Assembly: GCF_001945665.1 (NCBI RefSeq)
Contig: NZ_CP015780.1
Location: forward strand, 434,001 to 498,000
Origin: Borreliella mayonii
GTDB taxonomy: Bacteria; Spirochaetota; Spirochaetia; Borreliales; Borreliaceae
DNA length: 64,000 nt
Reading direction: 5' to 3'
Shown one piece after another: positions 27,147 to 38,609 of this stretch (positions are counted from its first letter, which is position 1; each line of letters begins with the position of its first letter). The notes below the pieces were generated by a model. The model searched no databases. It worked only from the letters and a program-made list of their open reading frames with translations, and had not been told where the DNA came from. A program made the position numbers and the translations under genes.

Positions 27147-27175
27147 TTGACAATCGTATTTATATGCTATACCAT
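27147..27175 (+). promoter_or_regulatory. Candidate promoter of rpmH-rnpA-yidC
   Basis: TTGACA (27147-27152), then TACCAT at 27170-27175 with a 17-base spacer, or TATACC two bases earlier. It is followed by a leader of about 50 bases and GGAGGAG before the TTG start of rpmH. Confidence 0.6.
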
Positions 27176-27231
27176 GGTAGTGTTCAATTTGTAGCTTAGT
27201 AGCTGGAAATTATTTTTAATGGAGGAGCATT

Positions 27232-27387
27232 TTGAAAAGGACTTATCAGCCCAGTCGTGTTAAAAGAAATAGAAGATTTGGGTTTAGAGCTAGAATGAAA
27301 ACTAAAGGTGGAAGACTTATTCTTTCAAGGCGAAGGGCTAAAGGAAGGATAAAATTAACTGTTTCTGATGAGAAAAAGAAATATTAG
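27232..27387 (+). CDS. rpmH: Ribosomal protein bL34
   Basis: 51 residues from a TTG start ([20 protein letters not shown] then [19 protein letters not shown]), unmistakably L34 of the large subunit. GGAGGAG precedes the start by about five bases. Its last 20 bases overlap the rnpA start in another frame, so the two are translationally tied, the classic rpmH-rnpA pair next to oriC. Confidence 0.97.
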   Translation: MKRTYQPSRVKRNRRFGFRARMKTKGGRLILSRRRAKGRIKLTVSDEKKKY

Positions 27388-27733
27388 TCTAAAATCAAAA
27401 ATAGAAATTCAAAAAATTTTCAAAGAAGGTAATCTAATTAGATTTAGCAATCTTAATCTTAAAATGTTTTATAAATCAAATGGTTTGATTTATTCTAGGC
27501 TTCTTGTTACCTTTTCTAAAGGTTTTAGGAGTTCTGTTAAAAGGAATCGCATTAGAAGGCTTTTTAAAGAAGCTTTTAGGAAAAGATTGGAATTATTAGA
27601 AGACGTGGCTTTGGATATTATTTTTGTAGTTTCTTGCAATAGGTTAGCTTTGACTTATTTTAGTATTGAATCTCTTATGAAAAGTTTGGTTTTAATGGTG
27701 TTAAAGGGGCGGAGCATAAGTGAATCAAAGTAG
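27368..27733 (+). CDS. rnpA: Ribonuclease P protein component
   Basis: 121 residues. The conserved [13 protein letters not shown] motif (59-71) binds the RNase P RNA; the protein helps mature tRNA 5' ends. It begins inside rpmH (20-base overlap) and ends inside yidC (14-base overlap). A GGAAGG inside rpmH lies about 20 bases upstream, so its start probably depends on rpmH translation. Confidence 0.95.
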   Translation: MRKRNISLKSKIEIQKIFKEGNLIRFSNLNLKMFYKSNGLIYSRLLVTFSKGFRSSVKRNRIRRLFKEAFRKRLELLEDVALDIIFVVSCNRLALTYFSIESLMKSLVLMVLKGRSISESK

Positions 27734-29354
27734 AAGAATTTTAAGAACGGTTTATTTGTCTTTATTTTTAATAGGTCTTTTTATGCTTATTAATGATATT
27801 TTTTCTTCAAACATTTTAAGTTCTAAGTCTTCTTACAAAGAATTGCAGTTTGATTTAAACAAAAATTTTGATGATAACGAAATGTTTTTAAGTAAAAGTA
27901 ATGACTTAGACTTGATTAATAAGTCTAAAGATATTGTTGTGGAAACAGGGATATATGTTGCTACTTTTTCGACATTTGGAGGAAATTTGGTTTCATTGAA
28001 GCTTAAAAATCATTTGAATTTGGAAAAAGATCCTACAGATTTGATTAATATTGATTACAAAAATGAAATTTTTTTCGGTGTTAGTTTTGACTATTTAGTA
28101 GAGGATTTGTTTTTGTATAAAAAGATAGATGATTTTAATCATGAATTTAAAGCTTATTTTAAAAATAATGGTAAAACTTATGAATATGTAAAGAGGTATA
28201 CATTTTCGAAAAAAAATGAATACTTGCTGAAATTTAAAGTTACTGTAAATGGTCTTGAGGATTATAGCTTATTTGATATTGATTCTTATAAAATTATTTT
28301 TAGTTCTGAGGTTGAAAGGCTTAGCGATAAAGCAAAGCTACAATATAATAATTATTTGTCTCAAATAATTTATTATGACAATAAGCTTAAATATGGTAAA
28401 GATGGTCTAAGGATTAACAATCCTAGATGGATTGGTTCTAGTACTAAGTATTTTGGGGTGTTAGTTTGTAAAGAAAATATGGAAGTTGAGTTTAAGAAGG
28501 AAAGAGGAATTCTTAAATCGTTTATTACCAATAATATTGGAAATAAAAAAAATGTTAGTGATGAGTTTTTTATTTATGCTGGACCTAAGGATAATAGGTA
28601 TCTAGATGTTTTTGACAAGAATGATGACAATACCTTTGGTTTGTCTGATATTGCTTTTGGAATGTCAGTTGAAAAGAGTTTGTGGTATTTGATTCAAGTT
28701 CCTATGCAAATGGTGATGCAAGTTTTTTATGATGTTATACCTAATTGGGGACTTTCAATTATTTTTTTGACAATTGTTGTTAGAATACTTATATTCCCTT
28801 TGACATTTAAGGGATTTAGAGCTACTGCGGAGCTTTCCAAGCTTCAACCCAAGATTAAAGAGCTTCAAGTAAAGTTTAAGCATGATCCTAAGAAGTTGAA
28901 TGAAGAGATGGGAAAGCTTTATAAAGAAGAAGGAGTTAATCCTCTTGGAGGGTGTCTTCCTGTAATTTTGCAGCTTCCTATATTTTTTGCTCTTTATTCA
29001 CTTGTAAATAATTTATTTTTTTTAAGAGGAGCTAGCTTTATTCCAGGATGGATTGATGATTTATCTATCGGTGACAGTGTATATCATTTTGGATATAAGC
29101 TTCATTTTGTTTCTTGGACCGATATTAGAATTTTGCCTTTTATTATGATGTTTACTCAATTGGGATCTACAATTGTTAGCTCTAATATGGATTTAAAAAA
29201 TCTTGGAGCGCAGCAGAAGTTTTTGTATTTTGGAATGCCCATTATGTTTTTTTTCATACTTTATAATATGCCATCAGGGCTTTTGATATATTGGATTACA
29301 ACAAATATTTTTACTATTTTGCAGCAATACTATATAAAGATGCATTTGTCTTAA
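27720..29354 (+). CDS. yidC: Membrane protein insertase YidC
   Basis: 544 residues from a GTG start preceded by AAGGGGCGG. It has an N-terminal signal anchor (about 10-24), a large periplasmic domain (about 60-330), then the conserved insertase core with five membrane segments from about 340 (for example [21 protein letters not shown] and [19 protein letters not shown]). It inserts inner-membrane proteins alone or with Sec. Its start overlaps rnpA by 14 bases. Length matches the Gram-negative form rather than the shorter Gram-positive SpoIIIJ. Confidence 0.96.
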   Translation: MNQSRRILRTVYLSLFLIGLFMLINDIFSSNILSSKSSYKELQFDLNKNFDDNEMFLSKSNDLDLINKSKDIVVETGIYVATFSTFGGNLVSLKLKNHLNLEKDPTDLINIDYKNEIFFGVSFDYLVEDLFLYKKIDDFNHEFKAYFKNNGKTYEYVKRYTFSKKNEYLLKFKVTVNGLEDYSLFDIDSYKIIFSSEVERLSDKAKLQYNNYLSQIIYYDNKLKYGKDGLRINNPRWIGSSTKYFGVLVCKENMEVEFKKERGILKSFITNNIGNKKNVSDEFFIYAGPKDNRYLDVFDKNDDNTFGLSDIAFGMSVEKSLWYLIQVPMQMVMQVFYDVIPNWGLSIIFLTIVVRILIFPLTFKGFRATAELSKLQPKIKELQVKFKHDPKKLNEEMGKLYKEEGVNPLGGCLPVILQLPIFFALYSLVNNLFFLRGASFIPGWIDDLSIGDSVYHFGYKLHFVSWTDIRILPFIMMFTQLGSTIVSSNMDLKNLGAQQKFLYFGMPIMFFFILYNMPSGLLIYWITTNIFTILQQYYIKMHLS

Positions 29355-29366
29355 AGGGGGAATAAT

Positions 29367-30095
29367 ATGAGCTATGAATTTTACGGAAAAACCGAACAAG
29401 AAGCAATAAAGAAGGCAATGAGAGATCTAGAATTAAAAGAAGGTGAGTTTGATGTAGAAATTTTAGATAAAGAAAGAGTTGGATTTTTATTTAAGAAAGA
29501 AATGATTAAAATAAGGGTTTCTCCTCATGTAAAGGAGGCTAAAAAAGGCGGCTTTGAAATTAAAATTGGTGATGAAATTTGTGATAAAATTTTAGAATTT
29601 GTAAAAGAAATGCTAATTAAAATGGGATATTCTGTACATTTGACAATAGAGCCCAAAGAAGGGGGATATGTTAAGATTTCTATTGAGACAGATAGTCCAA
29701 ATATTTTGATTGGACGAGAGGGTAAAAATTTAGATTCTTTACAGCTTTTAACAAATGTTTATGCCTCTAAGCTTATTGGTGAAAATAGTGCTTTTAATAG
29801 GGTCATATTGGATATTGGAGATTATAGAGAGCGATTTAAATCTAGGTTTATTAATTTAGCAATAAATTCTTTTCATAAAGTCAAAAGAACCAGGCGTTCT
29901 ATTTTGTTGCCATCAATGAATCCTTTTGAAAGAAGAATTGTTCATACAACTTTAAATCGTTATAGTGACATAAAAACTGAAAGCGAAGGAGATGGAAATA
30001 TAAAAAGAATAAGAGTCTCTTATGTTAGAAACAATAGGTTTGGTATCAATAATTCTCGCAGTTATCAAAAAAGAGATATTGGTTTTAAAAAATAA
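29367..30095 (+). CDS. khpB: RNA-binding protein KhpB/Jag
   Basis: 242 residues. It has an N-terminal Jag_N domain (YGKTEQEAIKKAMRDLELKEGEFDVEILD), a KH domain (ISIETDSPNILIGREGKNLDSLQLL, about 107-131) and an R3H domain (NPFERRIVHTTLNRYSDIKTESEG). In other bacteria KhpB acts with KhpA as a global RNA chaperone affecting cell division. AAAGGGGG precedes the ATG, 12 bases after yidC; this yidC-jag pair is widely conserved. Confidence 0.94.
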   Translation: MSYEFYGKTEQEAIKKAMRDLELKEGEFDVEILDKERVGFLFKKEMIKIRVSPHVKEAKKGGFEIKIGDEICDKILEFVKEMLIKMGYSVHLTIEPKEGGYVKISIETDSPNILIGREGKNLDSLQLLTNVYASKLIGENSAFNRVILDIGDYRERFKSRFINLAINSFHKVKRTRRSILLPSMNPFERRIVHTTLNRYSDIKTESEGDGNIKRIRVSYVRNNRFGINNSRSYQKRDIGFKK

Positions 30096-30140
30096 ATTTA
30101 TGGTACTACTTTGTGTTGAATTTTAAAGAGGAATAATAGT

Positions 30141-31208
30141 ATGAAGATTTTTTTAACCGGAATTGCAGGTTTTATTGGATTTCATGTAGCTAAAAAGCTT
30201 GTAGAAAAAGGGCATGAAGTTTTAGGCATAGATGTATTAAATGATTATTATGACCTCAAATTTAAGCATGAAAGGTTAGAGGCTTTAGGTTTTTGTTCTA
30301 AGGATGTCAAAACCCGTAAGATTATTAAGAGTGAAAAATATAATAATTTATCTTTTGCTTATATTGATATACTAAATAAAGATAAACTGTTAGAACTTTT
30401 TAAAGAGCATAAATTTACGCATGTTTGTCATTTGGCTGCTCAAGCAGGTATTAGAGATAGTCTTGAAAATCCTGATAGCTATGTTTCAATAAATATTGTT
30501 GGGTTTTTTAATGTTTTAGACGTATGTAGAGTTTATAAAGAGAACATCAAACATTTTGTTTATGCTTCAACATCATCGGTTTATGGTATAAATGAAAATA
30601 TACCGTCTAGTGAAGATTCTATTACAGATCACCCTTTAAATTTATATGCAGCTAGTAAAAAATCTAATGAGATGATAGCGCATGCTTATAGTGCGTCTTT
30701 TAATATTCCTACAACAGGGCTTAGATTTTTTACGGTTTATGGAACCTATGGAAGGCCCGATATGGCTTTATATTTATTTTCAGATGGAATTAAAAATGAT
30801 AAACCCATTAATATTTTTAACAATGGAAATATGGCCAGGGATTTTACATATGTGAGCGATATTGCAGATGGTGTTTACAAGGTGTTGAAAAATCCGGCTA
30901 AGAGTGATTGTAATTTTGACGTTAAAAATCCAAATTCGTCAACATCTTCTTTCCCTTACAGAATATATAATATAGGAACTGGACACGCAACTAAATTGCT
31001 AGATTTTATTAGAGAGCTTGAAGCAAATTTTGATAAAAAGGCCTTAAAAAATTATATGCCTATGCAAAAAGCAGATGTTGTGGAAAGCTGTTGTGATATT
31101 TTAAAGCTTAAAAATGATGTGGGGTATGAGGCTAAAATTTCTATTAAAGAAGGAATAAAAGAATTTTCACAGTGGTATAAAATGTTAGAGTCTACCAAGA
31201 AGGTTTGA
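30141..31208 (+). CDS. NAD-dependent nucleotide-sugar epimerase (UDP-glucuronate 4-epimerase-like)
   Basis: 355 residues, an extended short-chain dehydrogenase. The NAD-binding GIAGFIGFHVA is at 7-17, the active-site Tyr169-x3-Lys173 is in LYAASKKSNE, and STSSVYG is at 143-149. The best match in style is the LspL/UDP-glucuronate epimerase group that acts on sugars for surface polysaccharide. Lyme Borrelia lack LPS, so the product may feed glycolipid or another glycan; that is inference. GAGGAATAATAGT precedes the ATG. Confidence 0.85.
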   Translation: MKIFLTGIAGFIGFHVAKKLVEKGHEVLGIDVLNDYYDLKFKHERLEALGFCSKDVKTRKIIKSEKYNNLSFAYIDILNKDKLLELFKEHKFTHVCHLAAQAGIRDSLENPDSYVSINIVGFFNVLDVCRVYKENIKHFVYASTSSVYGINENIPSSEDSITDHPLNLYAASKKSNEMIAHAYSASFNIPTTGLRFFTVYGTYGRPDMALYLFSDGIKNDKPINIFNNGNMARDFTYVSDIADGVYKVLKNPAKSDCNFDVKNPNSSTSSFPYRIYNIGTGHATKLLDFIRELEANFDKKALKNYMPMQKADVVESCCDILKLKNDVGYEAKISIKEGIKEFSQWYKMLESTKKV

Positions 31209-31377
31209 CTTTAAACTTTTTTATGCAGAATGATAGATTTTTAATAAATTTTATATTTGCTTTTGTTTTAATAATTAATTATTGATTGATTTAAATTCAA
31301 TTTTAATTCTTAGGTGTATAATTTATTATTATAGGCATTTGATAAAAGAAAAAATAAAATAGAAAGGAGTTATATAA

Positions 31378-32457
31378 ATGGGTGTTTTAGATAAGATTAA
31401 ACCAGGTGTGGTTTATGGGGAAGAGCTACATTCTTTATATGAAATATGTAAAAAAGAAGGATTTGCTATCCCTTCTATTAATTGTATAGGAACAAATTCT
31501 ATTAATGCAGTTTTGGAGGCGGCAAAAGAAATTAATTCTCCTATTATGATACAATTTTCTAATAGTGGTTCTGCTTTTATTTGTGGGAAAGGATTAAAGA
31601 TGGAAAAACCGCAAGGAGTTTCAATAGTTGGAGCTATTTCTGGCGCTATGCATGTTCATTTAATGGCAGAGCATTATGGTGTTCCTGTTGTGCTTCATAC
31701 TGATCATTGTGCTAAAAATTTACTTCCTTGGGTTGAAGGACTTTTAGAGTATGGTGAAAAGTACTATAGCCAGCACAAAAAGCCACTATTTTCTTCACAT
31801 ATGTTAGATTTATCAGAAGAGCCCATTAAAGAAAATATTGAAATTTCTAAAAAATTCTTAGAAAGAATGGCAAAAATTGAAATGTTTTTAGAAATAGAGC
31901 TTGGAATTACAGGTGGGGAAGAGGATGGAGTTGATAATTCAGATAGAGCTATGCATGAACTATTTTCTACTCCTGAGGATATTTATTATGGATATTCAGA
32001 GCTTTTAAAAGTTAGCCCAAATTTTCAGATTGCAGCAGCTTTTGGAAATGTTCATGGAGTATATAAACCAGGGAATGTTAAGCTTACTCCAAAAGTTTTA
32101 AAAGATGGTCAAGATTATGTCATATCAAAAACTGGAGTAAATATTGCTAAGCCAGTTTCTTATGTTTTTCATGGGGGGTCTGGATCTACAATCGATGAGA
32201 TTAATGAGGCACTTTCTTATGGTGTTGTAAAGATGAACATTGACACAGACACGCAGTGGGCTGCCTGGGAGGGTGTTTTAAATTATTACAAAAAAAATGA
32301 AAGTCGTTTGCAAAGTCAATTAGGAGATGGTAAGGACATTGATGTTCCAAATAAGAAATTTTATGATCCAAGAGTTTGGTTAAGAGAAGCTGAGGTTTCT
32401 ATGAAGGAGCGTGTGAAGATTGCATGCAAAAATCTTAATAATATTAATAGGAATTAA
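31378..32457 (+). CDS. fba: Class II fructose-bisphosphate aldolase
   Basis: 359 residues. It splits fructose-1,6-bisphosphate in glycolysis, the main energy route of Borrelia. Zinc and substrate motifs are VVLHTDHCAKN, EIELGITGGEEDG, AAAFGNVHGVYKPG and VFHGGSGST, typical of the class IIA (E. coli-like) form. AAAGGAG precedes the ATG by about nine bases and TATAAT at 31317-31322 is a plausible -10. It is followed by a good hairpin terminator. Confidence 0.97.
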   Translation: MGVLDKIKPGVVYGEELHSLYEICKKEGFAIPSINCIGTNSINAVLEAAKEINSPIMIQFSNSGSAFICGKGLKMEKPQGVSIVGAISGAMHVHLMAEHYGVPVVLHTDHCAKNLLPWVEGLLEYGEKYYSQHKKPLFSSHMLDLSEEPIKENIEISKKFLERMAKIEMFLEIELGITGGEEDGVDNSDRAMHELFSTPEDIYYGYSELLKVSPNFQIAAAFGNVHGVYKPGNVKLTPKVLKDGQDYVISKTGVNIAKPVSYVFHGGSGSTIDEINEALSYGVVKMNIDTDTQWAAWEGVLNYYKKNESRLQSQLGDGKDIDVPNKKFYDPRVWLREAEVSMKERVKIACKNLNNINRN

Positions 32458-32483
32458 ATAAAAATTAGTGAATTTTTATTTGC

Positions 32484-32508
32484 AAGCTGCTTTTTGAGCG
32501 GCTTTTTT
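32484..32508 (+). terminator. Intrinsic terminator after fba
   Basis: Stem AAGCTGC / GCGGCTT (one G-U pair) around a T-rich loop, continuing into TTTTTT, 27 bases after the fba stop. Confidence 0.9.
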
Positions 32509-32905
32509 ATTGCTCTATTATATTTTAGATATTGAATTATAAAATTATTGATTATTTGATGTATTTTTTCTACTATTTATCAGGTATCTTTTTTATTATT
32601 TTTGTTTATTTTTCAAAACTTAAATAAAATATTAATTTATTTTTAAAATTATTGTTAATTGCTGTTTTTATGAGATTGTTTTGATTTAGAGGTAAGCAAT
32701 TATAAGATTGTTTCTAAATTTTAAAAAAGCATTTTTCTTTAGATTGACTTTATGTGTTTTTATAGTGCTTGTTGTTTATGAAAAATTAAACTTGATCCTT
32801 GGGGATTTAATTTCTCGAAAGAATAGCAGGTTAGAAAAATTTCAAGGATTTGGATTAACTGATTTTTATAATTTTAAATGTGTATGGTATAAGCTATATT
32901 ATGAA
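32509..32905. other. AT-rich spacer between fba and aspS
   Basis: About 400 bases between the fba terminator and the end of aspS. One short plus-strand frame (TTG at 32708, 83 codons) begins with a hydrophobic stretch but runs into the 3' end of aspS antisense. It has no ribosome site that I trust, and I did not call it a gene. Confidence 0.5.
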
Positions 32906-34669
<1,764 letters not shown>

Positions 34670-36775
34670 TTAGCTCACTATTATATTATAAATTTCTTTA
34701 TCTGTTTTTGCATTTAAAATTTCTTTTTTATACAGATCAACTTTGCCCACAACAGATGCTAAAATTCTAGGATAGCTAACGTAATCTTTTGCTGGACACA
34801 GTATTAATATAAAAACATGACTTAAGTTTTTGTCAAGAGCATTAAAGTCAATTCCTTCATGGCTTATTCCTATTGCAATATGTATTTTTGATATTAAATT
34901 TGTTTTTAAATGAGGAATGGCAAAACCCTCTTTTAGTGCAGTAGTAATTAATTTTTCTCTTTCCATTAAATCTTGGAATATTCTTTCTTTATCAATTTCA
35001 ATGTTTATTACGCTTAGAAGCTCTCTTATTACATCAGCCTTATTGCTTGATTTTAATTCTAGAATAATGTTTTCCTTTTTTATTCTTTTATTTAGGTTGA
35101 TATTGCTAAGGATTTTATCATAATTTATTGAGTAATCCAGTTTTTTTGCTTTTAAAGAGACAGTTTCAACTTCTTTGGTTATTTTTTCTAGATTTAAGAT
35201 TGTTTCTCTAAAAAGATCTTGCATTATAATTAAGTGATTATTTGGGCATTCGAATGTGATTTTACTACCTTCTCGCTTTATTGAGAAAGATATATTGTTT
35301 TTTCTTGCATTAATATATTGTGAAGAATCATTTTTAATTTGTTGGGTGAAAAATCCTTCTTTTCTTAACTCATTTTTCAAGTCCCATATAAGAATTTTGG
35401 CTAAATTATCATATTCAAATGATACGCATATGTTTGTATTTTGATCTGTTGGTAGTTCTTTTTTGAGTCCGCTTTTATTTATTTTAAATAAAAAGTTTAT
35501 TATGGGTGTTGCAACGATTGTTGGCAAAAATACCATTATTATTATGATTCCAAATATTTTTTGGCTAATAAATCCTGAAGATAATGCTACATTTGCCATA
35601 ATAAGCGAAACTTCTCCTCTTGGAACCATTCCTGTTGCAATTTTTAAGGCCCCAAGTTTATTAAATCCCAAAAAGAGTGCTGGAATAAAGCAAAATATAC
35701 TTTTAGTAATTATTGCTATTGTGCTAATTGCCAATCCTAAAATAAGAACTTCTTTTGAAATTATTTCATTAATATCTGACATAAGTCCGATTGATGTAAA
35801 AAAGATCGGAATAAAAAATCTTTCAAAGATTGTTAGTTTATCTTGAATTACGTATACAATATCTGTTTTTGACATGGCAAGTCCAAATACATAGGCTCCA
35901 ACAACGAAAGACATTCCTAGATTTTGGAAAATGCTTGCAATAGTAAGGGTTATAGAGAGTGTTATTACGGTTGCTAAGGTGACACTGTTTAATTTTTTCA
36001 AAAGTCTTGAGAGTGTTTCTGACATATATATTAAAGAGAAAGTTAAGCATAGCCAAATTACTATGTTTTGAATTATGGCTTTTATTGAGCTTGCTATATC
36101 AAGATCTGATATAGATCTTGATATAGTTATTACACTTGTAAGCATAAGCATTGAAAGCACATCATCAATAATTGAAGTTGAGATTATTGTTACTCCTTCT
36201 GAGGTGCTCATTTTTTTCTTTGCTGAGAGTATGCTTGCTGCGATTCCTGCTGATGTTGGGGTTCCAATTATTCCAATAAAAAGTGAAGTTGGACTTATTA
36301 GAGGAACATTAAAAATTATGCTTGCCATTAGTACAAAACTTGTGAAGGTTCCAACAACCTCTGTTATTCCAATAATTCCTCCGCGTGGTAAAAATTTGAT
36401 AAACAATTTTAAGTCAGTTTCAAGTCCTGCTGTGAAAAGCAATATTATTGAAGCTATGGTAGAGATTGCAAATATTTTTTCATTTATTAAATAATTTTCT
36501 CCAATTTGAGTTATTCCTAATGGGAATAATAAAGGTATTTGAATTTTTCCAAAGGCATTAGGGCTTAGAATTATTCCCGCTGTTATTTGCCCTATTACTT
36601 TTGGAATTCCTATTTTAGTCACTAGATTGCCTATTGAAATAGATGAAATTACAATGATTGCCAGACTCATTACGAAAGCCGACATTTTTACCTCAATGTC
36701 GTATTTTGTTGAGTATGAAAATAGAAGATTAGGCAAGTGTATCAATATTGTTATGTAAAAAAATTTTTTGTTCAT
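34670..36775 (-). CDS. Cation/proton antiporter (CPA2, KefB/NapA type) fused to a PTS EIIA domain
   Basis: 701 residues. After a leader, about 12 membrane segments (about 30-430) form a CPA2 exchanger core (ITAGIILSPNAFG, GIIGTPTSAGIAASI, FIPIFFTSIGLMSD). A soluble linker follows, then from about 555 an EIIA domain of the fructose/nitrogen-PTS class with phospho-acceptor His622 in EGFAIPHLKT. A phosphorylated EIIA could gate Na+ or K+ exchange; that is inference. The start overlaps the HPr gene by 47 bases; Met31 is an alternative start. The neighbouring HPr is the obvious phosphate donor. Confidence 0.88.
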   Translation of the reverse strand: MNKKFFYITILIHLPNLLFSYSTKYDIEVKMSAFVMSLAIIVISSISIGNLVTKIGIPKVIGQITAGIILSPNAFGKIQIPLLFPLGITQIGENYLINEKIFAISTIASIILLFTAGLETDLKLFIKFLPRGGIIGITEVVGTFTSFVLMASIIFNVPLISPTSLFIGIIGTPTSAGIAASILSAKKKMSTSEGVTIISTSIIDDVLSMLMLTSVITISRSISDLDIASSIKAIIQNIVIWLCLTFSLIYMSETLSRLLKKLNSVTLATVITLSITLTIASIFQNLGMSFVVGAYVFGLAMSKTDIVYVIQDKLTIFERFFIPIFFTSIGLMSDINEIISKEVLILGLAISTIAIITKSIFCFIPALFLGFNKLGALKIATGMVPRGEVSLIMANVALSSGFISQKIFGIIIIMVFLPTIVATPIINFLFKINKSGLKKELPTDQNTNICVSFEYDNLAKILIWDLKNELRKEGFFTQQIKNDSSQYINARKNNISFSIKREGSKITFECPNNHLIIMQDLFRETILNLEKITKEVETVSLKAKKLDYSINYDKILSNINLNKRIKKENIILELKSSNKADVIRELLSVINIEIDKERIFQDLMEREKLITTALKEGFAIPHLKTNLISKIHIAIGISHEGIDFNALDKNLSHVFILILCPAKDYVSYPRILASVVGKVDLYKKEILNAKTDKEIYNIIVS

Positions 36776-37052
36776 TTTTCAAGCTCTTTTGAAAATTACA
36801 TTTTAGTGAATTTAACAAATTTTTAATTGCCAGTTTTTCTTTTTTCCCTATTACTGTTATTTTTACTTTTTCTTTGTATATTATTCCCAATATGATAATT
36901 CCGATTGTAGACTTTGCGTCAGCTTTTCTGCCATCTTTTGTTGTTATTTTTATATCGCACGAAGAGTGTTTATTTGCGAATTCAGCAATGATGTTTGCTG
37001 ACCTTGAATGTATTCCATCTTTATTTATTATTTCAATTTCTACTTCTTGCAT
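36729..37052 (-). CDS. ptsH: HPr-like phosphocarrier (NPr-type position)
   Basis: 107 residues. Phospho-acceptor His15 is in DGIHSRSANIIAEFA; the usual following Arg is kept (Arg17) but the Pro is Ser18. The regulatory-serine region reads ADAKSTIGII with Ser48. It is about 20 residues longer than typical HPr, with a C-terminal tail beyond residue 85. It lies between hpf and the EIIA-antiporter fusion in an rpoN cluster, the place of NPr (ptsO) in proteobacteria. It probably phosphorylates the fused EIIA. Confidence 0.88.
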   Translation of the reverse strand: MQEVEIEIINKDGIHSRSANIIAEFANKHSSCDIKITTKDGRKADAKSTIGIIILGIIYKEKVKITVIGKKEKLAIKNLLNSLKCNFQKSLKNEQKIFLHNNIDTLA

Positions 37053-37064
37053 TTTTTACTTATC

Positions 37065-37358
37065 TTATTTGTTGTTTTTTTTCTCTTTCTCTTTAGTTGC
37101 TGTTTTATAAAGTCTTGCTATTGCGCTATCAATAAGATTGAGAAGTATTTTTCCATCTTCTCTTATATGTATTATTTTCCCCCAATTAAAGTGAATATGT
37201 GCGTCCAATTCAAAAAGCTCATGTTCTTTTTTAATTGTAATTTTTAAATTATCAATATGTTTTTTGATATGAGTGTCAAATTTTTCTAACTTTTTAAGAA
37301 TAAAAATTTTTTCATTCTCATTTAATTTATAATTAACCGTTTGAATTTTAGGTTCCAT
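37065..37358 (-). CDS. hpf: Ribosome hibernation promoting factor (short form)
   Basis: 97 residues, HPF/YfiA fold (KLEKFDTHIKKHIDNLKITIKKEHELFELDAHIHFN then REDGKILLNLIDSAIARLYK). It lacks the C-terminal dimerisation domain of long HPF, so it is the short type that works in stationary or starved cells. Its start overlaps the end of rpoN by 11 bases, and HPr follows after 12 bases: one operon, a gene order shared with proteobacterial rpoN loci. Confidence 0.93.
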   Translation of the reverse strand: MEPKIQTVNYKLNENEKIFILKKLEKFDTHIKKHIDNLKITIKKEHELFELDAHIHFNWGKIIHIREDGKILLNLIDSAIARLYKTATKEKEKKNNK

Positions 37359-38607
37359 AATATGTTTTCCCTTTCTCAGATTTTAATTCATTTCTATACT
37401 TATTAACTGTTCTTCTAGAAATAGAGATTCCCTTGGATTTCAGTATAGCAGAAATTGCTTTATCTGACATCTTTTTATTTGTTTCTAATAACTTTTTTAC
37501 TGTTATTTTAATGCTTAATTTTGAAAATTCATTTGTTTTTGCTCCACCAACAGAGCTAAAGAGCTCTTTGATTAATATTGTACCCCATTCGCATTTTAAG
37601 TATTTATTTTTTATTGCTCTTGATATTGTTGATTTTGATACACCAATTTTTTCTGATAAAATGCCCAAGTTCATTGGCCTTAAGCTTTTAAAACCTCTTC
37701 TTAGAAATTCTTTTTGCAATGTATATATAGCTATTCCTATTTTTGCAAGTATTTCATCTCTATATCGTAGGGATTCGATTAACCATTTTGCTTTTTTTTG
37801 TTTTTGGGGATTTTTAATTGTTCTTTTAAGTTCTTTTTTAAATATGTTAACTTCTTTGATTTTAATTTTAAATTTGTTATTGTGATTTATTATTAATATA
37901 TCTGGATCGACATAGAAATTGGTGTCGTCTGGATCTTTAAATTCGAGTGTTGGATTGGGGTTAAGTTTTTGTCTAATAATTTCTAAAGCTGTGTTAAATT
38001 CTTTGCTTCTTATTTTGAGCTCTTCTTTTAACTTTTCTTGAGTTTTTTCAAGAAGCTCTGCTTTTTCAAGAATTTTAATAATATTAGCTTCTAATTTATG
38101 ATGTTTTGCTTGTAAAATTAACGATTCTATTATGTTGGGAACACAAATTCCAATTGGATCAAATTTTTGAATAAGTTCAATTATTTTTTTTACTTTTTCT
38201 TTTTCTTCCTTTTTGAAAAGATCGTAAGGGTTTATTATATGAAAACCCTTGCTGTTTAGATTGTTTATTAGTATTTCGCCTATTTTAAGTTCATCTTCAT
38301 TTATTCTTTGAATTCTTAGTTGTAGCAAAAGATGCTCTTTTAAAGAAGTATTTGTTTGTGTTTTTTCAAGAGCTATGTCGTGTTGATTTTTTATAATATC
38401 ACATTCTTTATAAAAAATTTTTTTAAACCTATATGTTTTCAATGTTTCAAAAAATATTTTATTTGAGTCTATTTCTAGGCATTCGTTATTTTCGCTTTCT
38501 TCTAGTACAAGCTTTGTTAATTCTTTTTGATTAAGACTCAATATTTTTATTGTTTGTATTTGAATTGAGTTTAAATTTTGGGATAATTTTAATTTTTGTT
38601 TAATCAT
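37348..38607 (-). CDS. rpoN: RNA polymerase sigma-54 factor RpoN
   Basis: 419 residues. It has the N-terminal activator-interacting region (KQKLKLSQNLNSIQIQTIKIL), the core-binding region (about 90-270), a helix-turn-helix (LSEKIGVSKSTISRAIKNKYL) and the C-terminal RpoN box (SRRTVNKYRNEL near 396-407). In Lyme Borrelia it starts the Rrp2-RpoN-RpoS cascade for tick-to-mammal transition. It follows the chromate-transporter pair by two bases and overlaps hpf. Confidence 0.96.
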   Translation of the reverse strand: MIKQKLKLSQNLNSIQIQTIKILSLNQKELTKLVLEESENNECLEIDSNKIFFETLKTYRFKKIFYKECDIIKNQHDIALEKTQTNTSLKEHLLLQLRIQRINEDELKIGEILINNLNSKGFHIINPYDLFKKEEKEKVKKIIELIQKFDPIGICVPNIIESLILQAKHHKLEANIIKILEKAELLEKTQEKLKEELKIRSKEFNTALEIIRQKLNPNPTLEFKDPDDTNFYVDPDILIINHNNKFKIKIKEVNIFKKELKRTIKNPQKQKKAKWLIESLRYRDEILAKIGIAIYTLQKEFLRRGFKSLRPMNLGILSEKIGVSKSTISRAIKNKYLKCEWGTILIKELFSSVGGAKTNEFSKLSIKITVKKLLETNKKMSDKAISAILKSKGISISRRTVNKYRNELKSEKGKTYYGT

Positions 38608-38609
38608 AT

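Noticed and set aside
35463..35846. 127-codon plus-strand frame, with similar long frames at 36075-36494 and 37433-37885
   Set aside because: These are hydrophobic antisense shadows of the antiporter and rpoN genes.
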